A DNA stretch of 25,227 nt. It comes from AC-69 sp036519575 (GTDB lineage: Bacteria; Actinomycetota; UBA4738; HRBIN12). A program made the position numbers and the translations under genes. The notes beneath the pieces are model-generated. The model was not told the DNA's origin and ran no database searches. It worked only from the letters and a program-made list of their open reading frames with translations. Numbering within the stretch: position 1 is the stretch's first letter; each line of letters opens with the position of its first letter. Positions 1 through 5,998 of this stretch are shown here, one piece after another. Location of the stretch: the NCBI GenBank assembly GCA_036519575.1, contig DATDKZ010000036.1, forward strand, positions 1 through 25,227. Reading direction: 5' to 3'.

Positions 1-191
1 GCCGCCTCCGAGTCCCTGTACCGCTCCAGGACGATGCACTCGGACTGATCTTCGTTGAAGTAGATGTCGTATTGCAGCGTGCCGGTGTCCTTGGTCCGCA
101 CGATCTCCATGGCTTGAGCAGACAGGCGCTTGAACTCCTCGAGCTTGCCCTCGTGAAACTTGAACCGAGCGATACCCTGAAGCTCACTCAC
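1..191 (-). CDS. ABM-family (quinol-monooxygenase-like) protein, 3' end cut by window
   Basis: The frame reads from a GTG at 191-189 (VSELQGIARFKFHEG...) to the window edge without a stop, about 63 codons. The segment TGTLQYDIYFNEDQSECIVL followed by ERYRDSEA matches the first half of antibiotic-biosynthesis-monooxygenase (ABM) domain proteins, small ferredoxin-like-fold dimers that are usually about 100 residues. The GTG start is chosen because GGAGG and GGAG lie just upstream and MSELQG-type N-termini are usual in this group. The substrate cannot be inferred. A second, broken copy of the start of this gene lies at 770-819, so at least one rearrangement has touched this locus. The family call is from motif memory; the missing C-terminal half limits certainty. 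Confidence 0.7.
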   Translation of the reverse strand, partial: MSELQGIARFKFHEGKLEEFKRLSAQAMEIVRTKDTGTLQYDIYFNEDQSECIVLERYRDSEA

Positions 192-208
192 GGCTCCGGC
201 CTCCAGAC
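159..208. repeat. 50-bp direct repeat, copy 1 (5' end of ABM gene)
   Basis: This segment recurs at 770-819 in the same orientation with 46 of 50 positions identical, at an offset of 611 bp. It covers the ribosome binding site, GTG start and first 11 codons of the ABM gene. Similarity stops abruptly on both sides. Confidence 0.85.
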
Positions 209-281
209 TCCTGCGTTCGAGCGCGGAATGGCGCCGGCGCGTGTTGTAGAAGCCCACGTCGCGTCTTCGCGTCGTGGACTC

Positions 282-683
282 TCATTTCCAACCCGGCACG
301 CGCCCCGCTTGCTCGACCCACTTGTGCATCTCCGGTCCCTGCGCCTCCTCCAGGGTCTTCACTTTGACGTAGCGGCTCCGATCGGTGGTTCCAAGCGGCG
401 GCGGAGGGTCGAGTTCGGCACCGCCGAAGAAGACGACATTCATGGAGACGTCGTAGGCGACCATCTCGATGATCCACCCGAGTTCTGGCAACCCGTAGTA
501 CGCCTTCTTCCACTTGACGGCGTATTGAAGCCCGGGGATTGTCTCGCAGATCAATTCGTCCAGCCGCTTGACGATGGGATGCAGATCCGGCATCACGCGC
601 CGCATCCAATCCTCGATGTCGGCGTGGATATCCGATGGCACAGGCGGCTTTCGGGCCGCATTTGGCTTGCGTGGTTTCGCCAT
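282..683 (-). CDS. DUF1801 (YdhG-like) protein
   Basis: This 133-residue protein begins MAKPRKPNAARKPPVP and has the DUF1801 core: a segment around residues 20-50 (MRRVMPDLHPIVKRLDELIC), then TIPGLQYAVKWKKAYYGL, then a beta-rich part with MNVVFFGGAELDPPPP and a C-terminal RYVKVKTLEEAQGPEMHKWV. The family has a small alpha/beta fold and no established enzymatic role; members are often annotated as iron-related or YdhG-like. The ATG at 683 was chosen over the longer open frame because AGAGGAG sits 7 nt upstream and the N-terminal Lys/Arg/Pro-rich tail is normal for this family. It lies alone between the truncated ABM gene and its broken duplicate, both on the same strand. The family assignment is firm, the function unknown. 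Confidence 0.85.
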   Translation of the reverse strand: MAKPRKPNAARKPPVPSDIHADIEDWMRRVMPDLHPIVKRLDELICETIPGLQYAVKWKKAYYGLPELGWIIEMVAYDVSMNVVFFGGAELDPPPPLGTTDRSRYVKVKTLEEAQGPEMHKWVEQAGRVPGWK

Positions 684-703
684 CGCACGTTCTCCTCTGT
701 GGC

Positions 704-802
704 CTAACGTAGAGCGATTGACCCGCGCGAGGCAAGATCGGACATGCTCAAGAGGTGCGCGGATGGCATCTTGAACCGAGCGAAGCCCTGAAGCTCGCTC
801 AC
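704..802 (-). pseudogene. Broken duplicate of the ABM gene 5' end
   Basis: From GTG at 802 the frame reads MSELQGFARFK, matching the first 11 residues of the ABM protein at 191 (MSELQGIARFK), including the upstream GGAGG ribosome binding site. It then switches to unrelated residues (MPSAHLLSMSD...) and stops at 704. The loss of similarity after codon 11 shows a duplication or recombination breakpoint rather than gradual decay. A short translated peptide is possible because the start signals are intact, but no function is suggested. Confidence 0.7.
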
Positions 803-819
803 TGCTCCGGCCTCCAGAC
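770..819. repeat. 50-bp direct repeat, copy 2
   Basis: Second copy of the segment at 159-208, with 4 mismatches in 50 bp. It carries the start region of the ABM gene without the rest of the gene. The DUF1801 gene lies between the two copies, so the pair could mark the ends of a past insertion or tandem duplication. Confidence 0.85.
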
Positions 820-1003
820 AATTGCCCGGCTGGTCGAGGTGTCGCCGCTGTTCCCGGGCGTCGGGACGTCTCCTGAGCTCTTCCACGGGTTCGGGCAGGC
901 CGAACGGCCCCTAAGGAAACCTGCTGGATATGCCGCGGATCGGAATAAGCGCACCTTTCAGGACCTAGAGGCTTCTGGGCAAGGGATCTGGGCCTCATAC
1001 CAG

Positions 1004-1033
1004 GAGCCTAGGGCACTGGGATCCCCTAGGCTC
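1004..1033. repeat. Perfect 10-bp inverted repeat (hairpin)
   Basis: GAGCCTAGGG at 1004-1013 and its exact complement CCCTAGGCTC at 1024-1033 enclose a 10-nt loop. No run of T follows in either direction, so a canonical intrinsic terminator is unlikely. It lies directly before the RHS remnant and could be an element end, a GC-rich terminator or a protein-binding palindrome. Confidence 0.7.
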
Positions 1034-1149
1034 TCACCGACCGGCTCAACGGGACGACCACCTTCGGCTACGACCCAGCCGGGAACCGAACCTCGATGAC
1101 CGGCCCGAATGGGGTTCACCACCACCATTGGGTATCACCCGGCGGTTAG
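1030..1149 (+). pseudogene. RHS/YD-repeat protein remnant
   Basis: The frame after a TAG at 1027 reads ALTDRLNGTTTFGYDPAGNR followed by TSMTGPNG, then unrelated residues (VHHHHWVSPGG) and a TAG at 1147-1149. YDxxGNRxxxTxPNG is the hallmark of the YD repeat of RHS and wall-associated toxin proteins, which are normally more than 1,000 residues long. Only about one repeat survives and there is no start codon, so this is debris from a large polymorphic-toxin or RHS gene. The region 820-1376 otherwise holds no supportable gene; it contains this remnant and three short inverted repeats. Confidence 0.65.
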
Positions 1150-1195
1150 CAACTGCCCTTCGGTTGCTCGAGAGCCCAGCGAAACGAGTTGGGCT
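1148..1195. repeat. Two adjacent short hairpins between RHS and integrase remnants
   Basis: AGCAAC (1148-1153) pairs with GTTGCT (1163-1168) over a 9-nt loop, and AGCCCA (1173-1178) pairs with TGGGCT (1190-1195) over an 11-nt loop. The two stems are separated by 4 nt. Such paired stems can occur at mobile element ends or in untranslated RNA; nothing else in the sequence assigns them. Confidence 0.4.
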
Positions 1196-1300
1196 TCTAA
1201 GCGTACATCCTGTGCGGTAGCGCCGATGAAATAGGTAGCGGGTACCCGGTCAACGGATGAGAGACTCCGAACCTCGGCCCCTGAGCCTGGGGACTGGCAT

Positions 1301-1780
1301 GTGTTGGGCGACGGCATGTGCTGGCCCCCAGGCTTTCTCGTCGTCGGCCGTACGATGTACCGCGGCGGACGGTCCGACCCGAAGACGGCGCGCTCGAGGA
1401 GAAGGGTCGCCGTCCCCGGGTTCGCGGTCGCCTACCCAGCGGACCACCGTCGTGAGCAGGCGGAGCGCCGCCTTGCATCGGTCGCATGGAATGACGACGG
1501 GTACGTCTTCGACGCTGGCGCCGGCGTGCTTCTGTCCGTCGAGTCGGTGTCGCGACGCTTCGGCCAACTCGCCGAACGGGCCGGCCTGGCCGATATCCGG
1601 CTCCACGACCTGCGCCACGGCTACGCAACGCGGCTGCTCGAACGTGGGGTCCATCCCAAAGTCGTGTCCGAGGCGCTAGGTCACTCGTCGATCGGGATCA
1701 CACTCGACACGTATAGCCACGTCATGTCGTCGATGTCGCAGGTGGCGGCCGACGCGCTCGAGGAGGTCTTCGGCAAGTAG
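1301..1780 (+). pseudogene. N-terminally truncated tyrosine recombinase/integrase
   Basis: Recognisable homology starts near 1379 (PKTARSRRRVAVP) and runs to the stop. It includes HDLRHGYATRLLERG (H102, R105 in the open frame), LGHSS (H128) and the catalytic tyrosine in DTYSHV (Y138), i.e. box II of the catalytic domain. The core-binding domain and the first catalytic arginine of box I are missing, and the first 26 residues of the frame look like noise. Intact phage-type integrases of this family are about 370-420 residues, so roughly 60% is lost and the protein should not recombine DNA. The stop is followed by a TGGCGGCA repeat and, 75 bp on, a tRNA-Ser gene, the usual setting of an integrated element. 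This is the relic of one. Confidence 0.85.
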
Positions 1781-1781
1781 C

Positions 1782-1800
1782 TGGCGGCAGTTTGGCGGCA
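1782..1800. repeat. TGGCGGCA direct repeat (possible att-proximal binding sites)
   Basis: TGGCGGCA occurs at 1782-1789 and 1793-1800, an 11-bp period, immediately after the integrase stop and before the tRNA. Short direct repeats in this position can be arm-type integrase binding sites; this role is inferred from position only. Confidence 0.4.
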
Positions 1801-1843
1801 ACGCGACGTCCTCGGTCTTCGAGGCCGGGGGCGTTTGCGCAGG

Positions 1844-1849
1844 TAGACT
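1844..1849 (+). promoter_or_regulatory. -10 box of tRNA-Ser(UGA)
   Basis: TAGACT lies 6 nt before the mature tRNA 5' end, fitting TANNNT. No convincing -35 hexamer is visible. Transcription would start at or within a nucleotide or two of the mature 5' end. Confidence 0.5.
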
Positions 1850-1855
1850 CGCGTC

Positions 1856-1945
1856 GGGAGGGTGGCCGAGCGGACGAAGGCGACGGTCTTGAAAACCGTT
1901 AGCGGGGCGACCCGCTCCTGGGTTCGAATCCCAGTCCTCCCGCCA
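1856..1945 (+). tRNA. tRNA-Ser(UGA)
   Basis: GGGAGGG (1856-1862) pairs with TCCTCCC (1935-1941) with one G-T at the last pair. The anticodon loop is CTTGAAA, so the anticodon is TGA (UGA, reading UCA and related serine codons). The long variable arm (AGCGGGGCGACCCGCT) is typical of type II serine tRNAs, and the T arm is CTGGG-TTCGAAT-CCCAG. The discriminator is G and CCA is encoded (1943-1945), unlike the other two tRNAs of the window. It abuts an integrase relic, consistent with use as an integration site. Confidence 0.95.
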
Positions 1946-1959
1946 CCTATCAGGGAGTT

Positions 1960-1982
1960 GCGGCTTCATCGGGTCGAGCCGC
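1960..1982 (+). terminator. Possible tRNA-Ser terminator hairpin
   Basis: GCGGCT (1960-1965) pairs with AGCCGC (1977-1982) over an 11-nt loop, 15 nt after the tRNA. There is no T-run, so this is a weak candidate. Confidence 0.3.
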
Positions 1983-2027
1983 CAGCCGAAATCTCGAGCG
2001 CCTCGCGGACGGGATGATCATCGAGAA

Positions 2028-2861
2028 ATGGGCGAGAGCGTTGATAGCCTGGCCGTCCTCGTTAGCGGCTGGCCCGTAGACAAGGTCTCCGCCGGTGTCA
2101 CCGACGCCGAACGCGCCCTGGGGCTGGCCGGCGATCCCGAGTGGTTCACCCCCGTCGCCTCGGTGAGCAAGCTGCTGGTGGGAATGGCGGCCCTCGTCGC
2201 ATTGGAGGAGGGAACGATCGCCCTGGACGAGCCGGCCGGCCCCGAGGGCTCCACGGTCCGACACCTGCTGGCGCACGCATCGGGGTTGGGCTTCGACGGA
2301 GAGGAGATCCTCGCCCCTCCCGGCCGGCGGCGGATCTATTCGAACACCGGGATCGAGCGGTTCGCCGAGCATCTTGCGGCCCGGGCCGGCATGTCCTTCG
2401 AGGAGTACCTCAGGCTGGGCGTGCTTGAGCCGCTGGGGATGCGTCGCACCCAGCTCCGAGGGTCGCCGGCTCACGCCGTATGGAGCACCGTGACCGACCT
2501 GCTGGCCTTCTCCCGGGAGCTCCTCCGGCCGACACTGGTCTCGCTCGCCACCCTGGCCGAGGCGACTCGTGCGCAGTTTCCCGGCCTCGCGGGGGTGCTG
2601 CCCGGCATCGGCCGGTTCGATCCCAACCCGTGGGGGCTGACCTTCGAGATCCGGGATGGCAAGCAGCCCCACTGGACAGGGCGGCGTAATTCCCCGGCCA
2701 CGTTCGGACACTTCGGCGGGGCCGGGGCGTTCCTCTGGGCGGACCCTGAGGCCGGAGTGGCCACGGTCGTCCTTTCCGACCGAGACTTCGGACCCTGGGC
2801 CCTGGACGCTTGGCCGCGGTTCTCCGACGCGGTGCTCGAGCGCTATGCACACCTGGCCTGA
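2028..2861 (+). CDS. Beta-lactamase-fold serine hydrolase (class C / esterase-like)
   Basis: The 277-residue product shows the three motifs of the serine beta-lactamase / penicillin-binding-protein-like superfamily: S45-V-S-K48 (nucleophile and general base), Y104-S-N106, and H228-F-G-G in place of KTG. VRHLLAHASGL and VLEPLGM are typical of the class C/esterase branch. There is no signal peptide or lipobox, so it probably acts in the cytoplasm as an esterase, amidase or peptidase rather than as an antibiotic-resistance enzyme. At 277 residues it is shorter than the usual 350-400, with the C-terminal domain trimmed. It stands alone between the tRNA and a DUF1697 gene. No ribosome binding site is evident before the ATG, so the exact start is uncertain. 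Substrate unknown. Confidence 0.85.
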   Translation: MGESVDSLAVLVSGWPVDKVSAGVTDAERALGLAGDPEWFTPVASVSKLLVGMAALVALEEGTIALDEPAGPEGSTVRHLLAHASGLGFDGEEILAPPGRRRIYSNTGIERFAEHLAARAGMSFEEYLRLGVLEPLGMRRTQLRGSPAHAVWSTVTDLLAFSRELLRPTLVSLATLAEATRAQFPGLAGVLPGIGRFDPNPWGLTFEIRDGKQPHWTGRRNSPATFGHFGGAGAFLWADPEAGVATVVLSDRDFGPWALDAWPRFSDAVLERYAHLA

Positions 2862-2936
2862 CCGAAACCCCTCTCGTCCATTGGCGATGGAGCCTCAGAA
2901 CGTTTCGCTGTCTATGCACCGGACGAAGTCGACTGC

Positions 2937-2942
2937 TATACA
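2937..2942 (+). promoter_or_regulatory. -10 box, likely leaderless promoter of DUF1697 gene
   Basis: TATACA preceded by TGC (an extended -10) ends exactly 6 nt before the GTG start at 2949. No ribosome binding site is present, in keeping with a leaderless message. Confidence 0.45.
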
Positions 2943-2948
2943 TCCGTC

Positions 2949-3503
2949 GTGGCCGCCTACGTCGCCCTGTTGCGTGGGATCAACGTCGGCGGCAAGAACT
3001 TGATCAAGATGCCGGAGCTGAAGGCGTGCTTCGAAGCAGGCGGATTCAAGGGTGTCGTCACATACATCCAGAGCGGCAACGTACTCTTCCGATCCACCGG
3101 ATCAGATTCGGCTGCGCTGGCTCGCCGGGTCGAGGAGATGCTCACCTCGACATTCGGTTATCAGGCGAGCGTCGTGCTGCGCAGCCGCACGCAGATGCGC
3201 GCCGTGGTGGAGAGGGCACCAGAAGGCTTCGGAGTGCACCCTGACGCGTTCCGGTACGACGTCATCTTCCTGAAGGAGCCGCTCACGGCGAGGGCCGCCC
3301 TGAAGAGCGTGCCGGCGAGACGCGGCGTGGACGAGGTCCACGCGGGCCGGGGCGTGCTCTACTCGTCGAGGCTCATCATCAGGGCCGCTCAGAGCCATCT
3401 CAGCAAGGTCGTTTCCTTGCCGATCTACCAGAGCATGACGATCCGCAACTGGAAGACCACGACGACCCTGCTGCGAATGTTGGACGAGTCCGGGCGGTCC
3501 TGA
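2949..3503 (+). CDS. DUF1697 family protein
   Basis: The N-terminal AAYVALLRGINVGGKNLIKM and the following TYIQSGNVLFRS are the conserved signature of DUF1697, a family of about 180-residue alpha/beta proteins without known activity. The 184-residue length fits. The end (SLPIYQSMTIRNWKTTTTLL) contains the family's conserved T-x-RNWxT motif. The GTG start at 2949 is placed by the N-terminal MxxYVALLRGINVGG pattern and by the -10 box 6 nt upstream. It is convergent with the methyltransferase gene, from which only 11 nt separate it, and is probably a single-gene unit. Such genes often sit beside DUF1801 and YdeI genes in soil actinobacteria, as here, but the functional link is unknown. Confidence 0.9.
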   Translation: MAAYVALLRGINVGGKNLIKMPELKACFEAGGFKGVVTYIQSGNVLFRSTGSDSAALARRVEEMLTSTFGYQASVVLRSRTQMRAVVERAPEGFGVHPDAFRYDVIFLKEPLTARAALKSVPARRGVDEVHAGRGVLYSSRLIIRAAQSHLSKVVSLPIYQSMTIRNWKTTTTLLRMLDESGRS

Positions 3504-3514
3504 CTGGCCTGGCG

Positions 3515-4135
3515 CTACGTGGCGGGCGACTGAGGCTCGGTCGAGTGCTGTGGGCGCCGTGCGACGGCGTGGAAGACGTGCCAATGCTTGGGTCCCGAGC
3601 ACGCCTCGCCATCCTCCTCCTCTTCGTCGAATCGTTCGAGCTCGAACCCATCGAACAGCGCGCGAGCCTGGTCGATCGTGAACGCGGACGTGTCGTCCTT
3701 CGGCGCCCAGGTATCCCGGTCGCCGAGGACCTCTCCTGCGAATCGGCCCGCGGGGCGGATCGCGCGGCGTACCCCTTGCCACACCTCGTCGAAGCGGTCG
3801 GGGTGACAGAAGAAGAGACTGAAACCGGCCCACACCAGATCGGTGGGCGGGAGCTCGACCTCCTCCATCCTCGCGACGAGCGTGCGGAGCCGCGGCGCCA
3901 GGTTCGAGGCCACGCGGTTGCGGACCCGCCGGATCCCCTCCTCCTCCGCGTCGATCGCAAAGACCGACCATCCTCGCTTGAGCATGGCGAGGGTTTCGAT
4001 GCCGCTTCCACAACCGAGATCGACAGCCTGGTGCGCTTCCCCGCCGAACGCATCGAGGACGTTGAGAAGCATCTCGCGCGGCGCGCGATCCTCGTTCTCG
4101 TCGTAGTACTCGGTCCACTCGCCCGCGCCGGCCAC
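3515..4135 (-). CDS. Class I SAM-dependent methyltransferase
   Basis: The 206-residue product has the glycine-rich SAM-binding motif I VDLGCGSGIETL (residues 38-49), an acidic residue after beta-2 (D62 in FAIDAEEEG) that would bind the ribose hydroxyls, and a motif IV-like TDLVWAGFSLFFCHPDRF. The rest (GVRRAIRPAGRFAGEVLGDR) follows a Rossmann-fold methyltransferase of the Methyltransf_11/TehB-like type. The acceptor cannot be predicted; family members act on small molecules such as tellurite, quinones or other metabolites. The GTG start at 4135 fits the TAGCGT box 8 nt upstream. The C-terminal 20 residues are low in complexity and probably disordered. It is transcribed divergently from the YdeI-family gene. 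Confidence 0.85.
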   Translation of the reverse strand: MAGAGEWTEYYDENEDRAPREMLLNVLDAFGGEAHQAVDLGCGSGIETLAMLKRGWSVFAIDAEEEGIRRVRNRVASNLAPRLRTLVARMEEVELPPTDLVWAGFSLFFCHPDRFDEVWQGVRRAIRPAGRFAGEVLGDRDTWAPKDDTSAFTIDQARALFDGFELERFDEEEEDGEACSGPKHWHVFHAVARRPQHSTEPQSPAT

Positions 4136-4143
4136 GGTTGGCG

Positions 4144-4149
4144 ACGCTA
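4144..4149 (-). promoter_or_regulatory. -10 box of methyltransferase gene
   Basis: On the minus strand TAGCGT ends 8 nt before the GTG at 4135. With initiation about 7 nt after the box, the transcript would have almost no leader. Confidence 0.4.
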
Positions 4150-4214
4150 CCAGGAGGCGTTTCGTTCGTCTCCTTTGGGCTGTGAGGCGCAGTCGTCACG
4201 CGTCTCCAGGCGGC

Positions 4215-4220
4215 TAGCAT
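4215..4220 (+). promoter_or_regulatory. -10 box, leaderless promoter of YdeI-family gene
   Basis: TAGCAT ends exactly 6 nt before the GTG start at 4227, and no ribosome binding site is present. This fits TANNNT-driven leaderless transcription. Confidence 0.5.
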
Positions 4221-4226
4221 GCCCGA

Positions 4227-4865
4227 GTGAGTGACGACGGCCTTCCGCGGCTCCCCTTCCCCTCTCCTGCCGAGTGGGAGGAGTGGCTTGAGAACAACCA
4301 TGCCGAGTCCAAGGGGGTTTGGATCAAGATGGCCAAGAAGGGCTCTGGCATCGAGAGCGTCCACTACCCGGATGTGCTCGAGAGCGCGCTCTGCTTCGGG
4401 TGGATCGACGGTCGCCGCGAGGCGCTCGACGAGCGCTACTTCCTTCAGCGGTTCACACCGCGGCGGCCGCGCAGCCGGTGGTCACGGATCAACTGCGAGA
4501 AGGCAGAGCGTCTGATCAGGCAGGGGAGGATGCGCCCTGCCGGTTTGGCCGAGGTTGAGCGGGCGAGGGCCGACGGCCGATGGGAAGCCGCGTACGAGGC
4601 TCAGAGTCGCAGCGTTGTGCCCGACGATCTCCAGCGCGAGCTCGACCTTCGCCCCACGGCAAGCGCGTTCTTCGCCGAGCTGAGCAGCCAGAACCGCTAC
4701 GCCATCCTCCTACGGCTTCAGGACGCCAAGAGGCCGGAGACGCGGGCACGGCGACTGGCGAAGTTCGTTGCGATGCTCGAGGCGGGCGAAGCGATCTACG
4801 GACTCACTCCAGGCGAACATCGAGGAGCTCGAATCGGGCGGGGTGCAGACGAAGCTCGACGCTGA
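4227..4865 (+). CDS. YdeI/OmpD-associated family protein with aberrant C-terminus
   Basis: Residues 1-190 match the YdeI family (bacteriocin-protection, YdeI or OmpD-associated): FPSPAEWEEWLENNHAESKG, then VWIKMAKKGSGI, YPDVLESALCFGWIDGRRE and YFLQRFTPRRPRSRWSRINC, which are its most conserved blocks. The family's biochemical function is unknown. RRLAKFVAMLEAGEAIY is the normal end of the fold. The last 21 residues (GLTPGEHRG...) are read out of frame from a lipoprotein-gene remnant whose own frame runs to 5046, so this gene has probably been fused to foreign 3' sequence and lost its original stop. The conserved body is complete, so the protein may still function. The GTG start is supported by the -10 box 6 nt upstream. 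Confidence 0.85.
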   Translation: MSDDGLPRLPFPSPAEWEEWLENNHAESKGVWIKMAKKGSGIESVHYPDVLESALCFGWIDGRREALDERYFLQRFTPRRPRSRWSRINCEKAERLIRQGRMRPAGLAEVERARADGRWEAAYEAQSRSVVPDDLQRELDLRPTASAFFAELSSQNRYAILLRLQDAKRPETRARRLAKFVAMLEAGEAIYGLTPGEHRGARIGRGADEARR

Positions 4866-5046
4866 TGTGTGGGTCGATGACGAGCGACCGATCAGGCGAC
4901 CCGGATACGTCTACCGCCTCTCCGATGTCGGTGGCGGAGGCCAGATGACTGCGACGGTCACGTTCTCCGGCTTCGGGGAGCCCATCGAGTTCGAGGTCCC
5001 CGATCCGAACCAGGTCGCTCCCGTCACACAACTGCAGGGGCTCTAA
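4800..5046 (+). pseudogene. Remnant of a lipoprotein gene (LppX/LprAFG-like C-terminus)
   Basis: In the frame shifted by one from the YdeI gene, codons from about 4800 read SLQANIEELESGGVQTKLDA, then DVWVDDERPIRRPGYVYRLS, and GQMTATVTFSGFGEPIEFEV with a final PDPNQVAPVTQL before the stop at 5046. The xDVWVDDxxxIRR...TVTFSxFGEPIxxxxPxxxQV pattern is the last two beta strands of secreted lipoproteins of the LppX/LprAFG or related type, which are normally 220-270 residues. The signal peptide, lipobox and N-terminal two-thirds are absent. The break coincides with the end of the YdeI homology, so a deletion appears to have joined the two genes. Family identity is from motif recall and is moderate. 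Confidence 0.5.
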
Positions 5047-5065
5047 GAGCCTTCGTCCCAAGAAC

Positions 5066-5875
5066 TCACATGCTCGACGCCAGCTCGGTGCGGAGCCTCT
5101 CCGCGGTCAGGGCCTCCGTCCTGGCCCGGAGGTCCAGGTACAGCAGCACGGTGACGAGCGCGGTGTATGGCGCCGTAATGATCTGGGCGATGGCGGTGAA
5201 GATCCACCGGACGAACCAGTTGTGCCCGCCGATCGCGGTGAGGATGCCCTGGATCACGCCCGTGATGATTGCCGCGACGAGGATGACGACGAGCGCATGC
5301 CAGAAGTGCCCCCGCACGAGGTTCCAGGAGCGACTCATGGCCTCGGTCCCCCGGCGGTTCTCCACGATGAGTGCGGGCTCGCTCACGGACAGGAACACGA
5401 GGAAGATGATCCCGGGGATCACGAGCAGGAGGAACCCCACACCGACGACGATCCCCACGAGGACCGCGACCAGGAGCACGCTCCCGAAGCGTTTGAGCCC
5501 CCACCGATAGCTCGCCTCGACATCGACGGGGTCGCCGATGGTGGCCTGGGCGGCGCCGCGGAGCATGGCGGCCTGCAGGATCGCCCAGATGATGACGCCG
5601 ATGGCCGCCCCGATGAGCGCCGCCGCGAGCGTCACCCCGAAGCTCCGGTTCGTTGGATCCCCCAGGATGCGACCGAGCACAGCGCCGATGAACGAAAGCG
5701 GCACAACGACAACGGCCACGATCACCAGGAGGTTGGCGGCGTTCTCCCTGTAGATCCGGAACGCCTCCGACAAGATCTCGCCCAGGGTCCGTGGGCGGAA
5801 GCCTCCGGGCCCCGGGGGGGTCCCCGGCGGTGGAGGCGGGGGCGGCGGGATCGGCCCGCCGGGAACGTCGCTCAT
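5066..5875 (-). CDS. Polytopic membrane protein, GPDPase membrane-domain-like
   Basis: The 269-residue product starts with a proline/glycine-rich cytoplasmic tail (residues 6-26 with a run of eight prolines), then TLGEILSEAFRIYRENA, a motif typical of the glycerophosphoryl-diester-phosphodiesterase membrane-domain-like (DUF7544/DUF7847/YciC-type) proteins. About five to six hydrophobic segments follow, roughly at residues 47-67, 82-105, 132-160, 188-210 and 218-245, with a conserved amphipathic helix near GTEAMSRSWNLVRGHFWHAL. The role is unknown; such proteins often appear near secretion or envelope genes. A GAGGAGG ribosome binding site lies 5 nt before the ATG at 5875. It is transcribed divergently from the histidine kinase gene and convergent with the lipoprotein remnant. 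Confidence 0.8.
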   Translation of the reverse strand: MSDVPGGPIPPPPPPPPGTPPGPGGFRPRTLGEILSEAFRIYRENAANLLVIVAVVVVPLSFIGAVLGRILGDPTNRSFGVTLAAALIGAAIGVIIWAILQAAMLRGAAQATIGDPVDVEASYRWGLKRFGSVLLVAVLVGIVVGVGFLLLVIPGIIFLVFLSVSEPALIVENRRGTEAMSRSWNLVRGHFWHALVVILVAAIITGVIQGILTAIGGHNWFVRWIFTAIAQIITAPYTALVTVLLYLDLRARTEALTAERLRTELASSM

Positions 5876-5998
5876 GCAGACCTCCTCAGTCCTGGATCAA
5901 TCTCTTCCGTCAGCGGTCAAGCCTAGTCCACCTGATGGGGCCGGTCGCGCCGGTCATCAAGGAAGGGTTCCCTGCCTCCGATATTCCTGCAGGGACCC

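Noticed and set aside
1148..1195. Integron attC-like site: GTTGGGC fits GTTRRRY
   Set aside because: No matching RYYYAAC on the other arm, no imperfect long stem and no integron integrase; the integrase remnant is of the phage type.
2028..2861. Antibiotic-resistance beta-lactamase
   Set aside because: The protein lacks a signal peptide and has HFGG rather than KTG, so a cytoplasmic esterase-like hydrolase is more likely.
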